The notes under the pieces were generated by a model, which saw nothing but the letters and a program-made list of their open reading frames with translations, was not told where the DNA came from and did no database searches. Below are positions 62,262-64,000 of a DNA stretch of 64,000 nucleotides, piece by piece. Every line of letters begins with the position of its first letter. The stretch's first letter is position 1. Source of the DNA: Mycolicibacterium aubagnense (GTDB taxonomy: Bacteria > Actinomycetota > Actinomycetes > Mycobacteriales > Mycobacteriaceae). The stretch is from assembly GCF_010730955.1 (NCBI RefSeq), contig NZ_AP022577.1:4836001-4900000 (forward strand). Reading direction: 5' to 3'. Position numbers and translations under genes: made by a program.

Positions 62262-63004
62262 GTTGTGGCTCCCGCGGTTTCACGCGTGCGATGGGCGATG
62301 GTTTCGGCGGCGGCCTTCGCGGCCGAGGTCATGATGTCGAGGTTGCCGGCGTAAGGGGGCAGGTAGTGGGCGGCGCCGGTGACTTCGAGCAAGGCGGTCA
62401 CGCGGGTGCCGGCGAACTTGCCGGTTTCGGGGATGTACAGCGGGTTTTCGCTGGTGAATGTCTCGAACTGGACGCGCTGGAACTCATCGATATTGGCCCG
62501 GGTACCGGGCCCCGCCGATTTCGCAGAGACGGAGGAGACGATCTCGGCGTACGACACGATGCCGCATTCCGAGACCGCGGCGACGATCGGCACGGTGGCC
62601 TGCCCGCCGCAGGTGACCATGTTCAGGTTCTGCGCGTGGAGGTGCTCGTCGAGGTTGACGACCGGGACGCAGTAGGGGCCGAGCGCCGCGGGGGTGAGGT
62701 CGAGCATGCGCACGCCCGTCGGCTGCAGGCGTGTCCAGTTGGCGCGGTGGGCCCCGGCGGAGGTCGCGTCGAAGACGAGCTTGATATCGCTGAAGTTTGG
62801 CATCTTCAGGAGGCCGTCGACCCCCTCCGCAGTGGTGGGCACCCCCATGCGTGCGGCCCGGGCCAGGCCGTCGGAATCGGGGTCGATCCCGACCATGGCC
62901 GCGAGTCGCAGCGGGCCGTCGCTGCGCAGGATCTTGATCATCAGGTCGGTGCCGATGTTGCCGGACCCGATGATGGCAACTGGCCAGGTTGGGTTGTGCT
63001 GCAT
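62258..63004 (-). CDS. Acetaldehyde dehydrogenase (acylating), internally shortened
   Basis: 248 aa against about 300 usual. Family parts: [38 protein letters not shown], catalytic Cys in [26 protein letters not shown], and the end [19 protein letters not shown]. About 55-60 residues normally between NIDEF and the final part (with the GKAIIIxNPAxPP region) are absent, with the frame kept. The enzyme makes acyl-CoA from the aldehyde and CoA with NAD. The lost region belongs to the catalytic/dimerisation domain, so activity is doubtful or altered. Operon with aldolase and hydratase. Confidence 0.85.
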   Translation of the reverse strand: MQHNPTWPVAIIGSGNIGTDLMIKILRSDGPLRLAAMVGIDPDSDGLARAARMGVPTTAEGVDGLLKMPNFSDIKLVFDATSAGAHRANWTRLQPTGVRMLDLTPAALGPYCVPVVNLDEHLHAQNLNMVTCGGQATVPIVAAVSECGIVSYAEIVSSVSAKSAGPGTRANIDEFQRVQFETFTSENPLYIPETGKFAGTRVTALLEVTGAAHYLPPYAGNLDIMTSAAKAAAETIAHRTRETAGATT

Positions 63005-63019
63005 AGATTTTCCGGTTCT

Positions 63020-63808
63020 CTAGTCGAGATGTAAGGACACGGTGCCGAGGCCCGTGATGGTGGCATCGGCCCGGTCACCGCGGTGGACAAATGCTGCGGA
63101 GGTGAACGAACCCGACATGACGAACTGGCCAGGGGTGATTTCGATGTCATAAGGCGCCAGTGCGTTGGCCAGCCACGCCACGGCAACGGCCGGATCGCCG
63201 AGCACCGCCGATCCGAGTCCGGTGTCGATCTCGATGTCGTTGAGCCGCAACGATGCCCGGGCATTCGGCAGATCGAGCGCGGCGGAGAAGGGTACCCATT
63301 CGCCGAGCACCACCGCGCCCGAACTGGCGTTGTCGGCGACGGTGTCGGGCAGGGCGATCTGCCAATCGGCGACGCGGCTGTCGACGATCTCCAGCGCCAC
63401 CGCCACCGCTTGAGTGGCCGCACGTACGTCGTCGGCCGTGACAGTGGGCCCGCGCAGCGCTGTGTGCAACAGGAAGGCGATCTCGGGCTCGACGCGTGGT
63501 GCACAGAACCGGTCAGCCGACACCGCGCCACCATCAGGAAACACCATGTCATCGAGGATGTAGCCGAAGTCGGGTTCGTCGACACCGAGCAGGGCCTGCA
63601 TCGGTTCGGAGGTCAGGCCGATCTTGTGCCCGACCACGGCGTGCCCGAGGTGCAGCCGCCTGTCGAGGTTGATCTTCTGGATGGCATAGGCGTCGTCGAC
63701 GCTCAGCGCGGGGTAGCGCGCGGTCAGCGGCGCGATCGGGACCCGGTTGAGGTGAGCGGCGTGGATCAGATCGGCGGCGGCGTGCAGCTCTCCAGTGGTG
63801 AGCGACAT
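63020..63808 (-). CDS. 2-oxopent-4-enoate hydratase family protein
   Basis: 262 aa; ATG overlaps the stop of the upstream regulator (TGATG). Fumarylacetoacetase-like fold: VGHKIGLTSEPMQALLGVDEPDFGYI, VEPEIAFLL (metal Glu pair), ALEIVDSRVADW, and a final GTVSLHLD region. It adds water to 2-hydroxypenta-2,4-dienoate type products of meta-cleavage, giving the substrate of the aldolase. First structural gene of the lower-pathway operon. Confidence 0.92.
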   Translation of the reverse strand: MSLTTGELHAAADLIHAAHLNRVPIAPLTARYPALSVDDAYAIQKINLDRRLHLGHAVVGHKIGLTSEPMQALLGVDEPDFGYILDDMVFPDGGAVSADRFCAPRVEPEIAFLLHTALRGPTVTADDVRAATQAVAVALEIVDSRVADWQIALPDTVADNASSGAVVLGEWVPFSAALDLPNARASLRLNDIEIDTGLGSAVLGDPAVAVAWLANALAPYDIEITPGQFVMSGSFTSAAFVHRGDRADATITGLGTVSLHLD

Positions 63809-64000
63809 CAGATTGCAGTCTCGGCGAGCATCCGCTGTGCCGTGTCGTACATGGCGTTGGCGTGCATTTCGAACAGTTCGAGCAGGTCCACCGAGTCGCC
63901 GCCCAGTTCCTTGGCGATGAACAGGCCGTCGGCGCCCGCAATTGAGTAGTTCACCAACAGTCGCACTTGGGCGTCCGTGAGTCCCGGTGCCAGCTCGCTG
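63808..64000 (-). CDS. Probable TetR-type regulator, C-terminal end
   Basis: The last 63 codons of a gene that enters from the right edge. The residue pattern (LTDAQVRLLVNYSIAGADGL, then KELGGDSVDLLELFEMHANA) is a helical C-terminal ligand domain as in TetR regulators. No DNA-binding part is in the window, so the family is a guess from pattern and place. Its stop overlaps the hydratase start, so it is co-transcribed with the pathway. Confidence 0.5.
   Translation of the reverse strand, partial: SELAPGLTDAQVRLLVNYSIAGADGLFIAKELGGDSVDLLELFEMHANAMYDTAQRMLAETAI

Overview
The window is high-GC actinobacterial chromosome, almost certainly from a fast-growing Mycobacteriaceae (Mycolicibacterium type). 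The evidence is an MspA-family porin, an EsxF/EsxE/CpnT-type locus, a fatty-acyl-AMP ligase, an MMPL transporter, DUF305 lipoprotein chemistry, many GTG starts and tight TGATG/ATGA gene overlaps. No rRNA, tRNA, CRISPR array, insertion sequence or phage structural gene was seen. All calls come from reading the sequence; no search was run.

Layout. 1-6 kb: the start of an SDR gene, then a leftward ESX-linked polymorphic toxin locus: two small WXG100-type proteins, a CpnT-like toxin with a C-terminal TNT (NAD+ glycohydrolase) domain, two immunity candidates, an unknown protein and a small ADP-ribosyltransferase-like protein. 6-24 kb: mostly housekeeping and envelope genes: MscS channel, GreA/GreB-C protein, OPT transporter, release factor 3, sulfatase, small iron-permease-like protein, fatty-acyl-AMP ligase, a copper-type pair behind a TACCC-N5-GGGTA operator, a large flippase-like protein with a degenerate kinase-like centre, a penicillin-binding lipoprotein, an SDR and an IclR regulator.

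24.9-32.4 kb: an unusual leftward cluster of five proteins with very strong Ser/Thr/Asp/Gly low-complexity tails or heads. It contains a GH24 lysozyme, a Cys/His (CHAP/NlpC-like) hydrolase, two large proteins sharing an unrecognised domain, and a Thr-rich repeat protein. None has an obvious signal peptide.

33.4-39.0 kb is the most interesting region. Two very short genes encode peptides with matching double-glycine leaders (DLAP...VKGG), one with a core that starts FNPQPEPPG. They are followed by an FHA-class III nucleotidyl cyclase fusion, a PpiC-like 'peptide maturation' protein, and a 1051-aa transporter made of two cyclic-nucleotide-binding domains, a C39 leader peptidase and an ABC exporter. 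The arrangement predicts a peptide processing and export system gated by a cyclic nucleotide made in the same operon.

39-58 kb: membrane esterase, MspA-like porin with a changed constriction, a DUF1501 remnant, a two-component system with a truncated secreted product behind it, a TetR/hydrolase pair with a clear operator, an isolated mraY, an HxlR-SCP2 regulator divergent from a small basic protein and an MMPL transporter, a mycothiol/maleylpyruvate-isomerase-like protein, a metallo-beta-lactamase-fold gene broken by a stop, a CsbD/coiled-coil pair, a repeat-rich secreted protein and a second two-component system. 58-64 kb: a small secreted protein, a CoA-transferase/thiolase pair, and a meta-cleavage lower pathway (hydratase, acetaldehyde dehydrogenase with an internal deletion, aldolase) behind the end of a probable TetR regulator.
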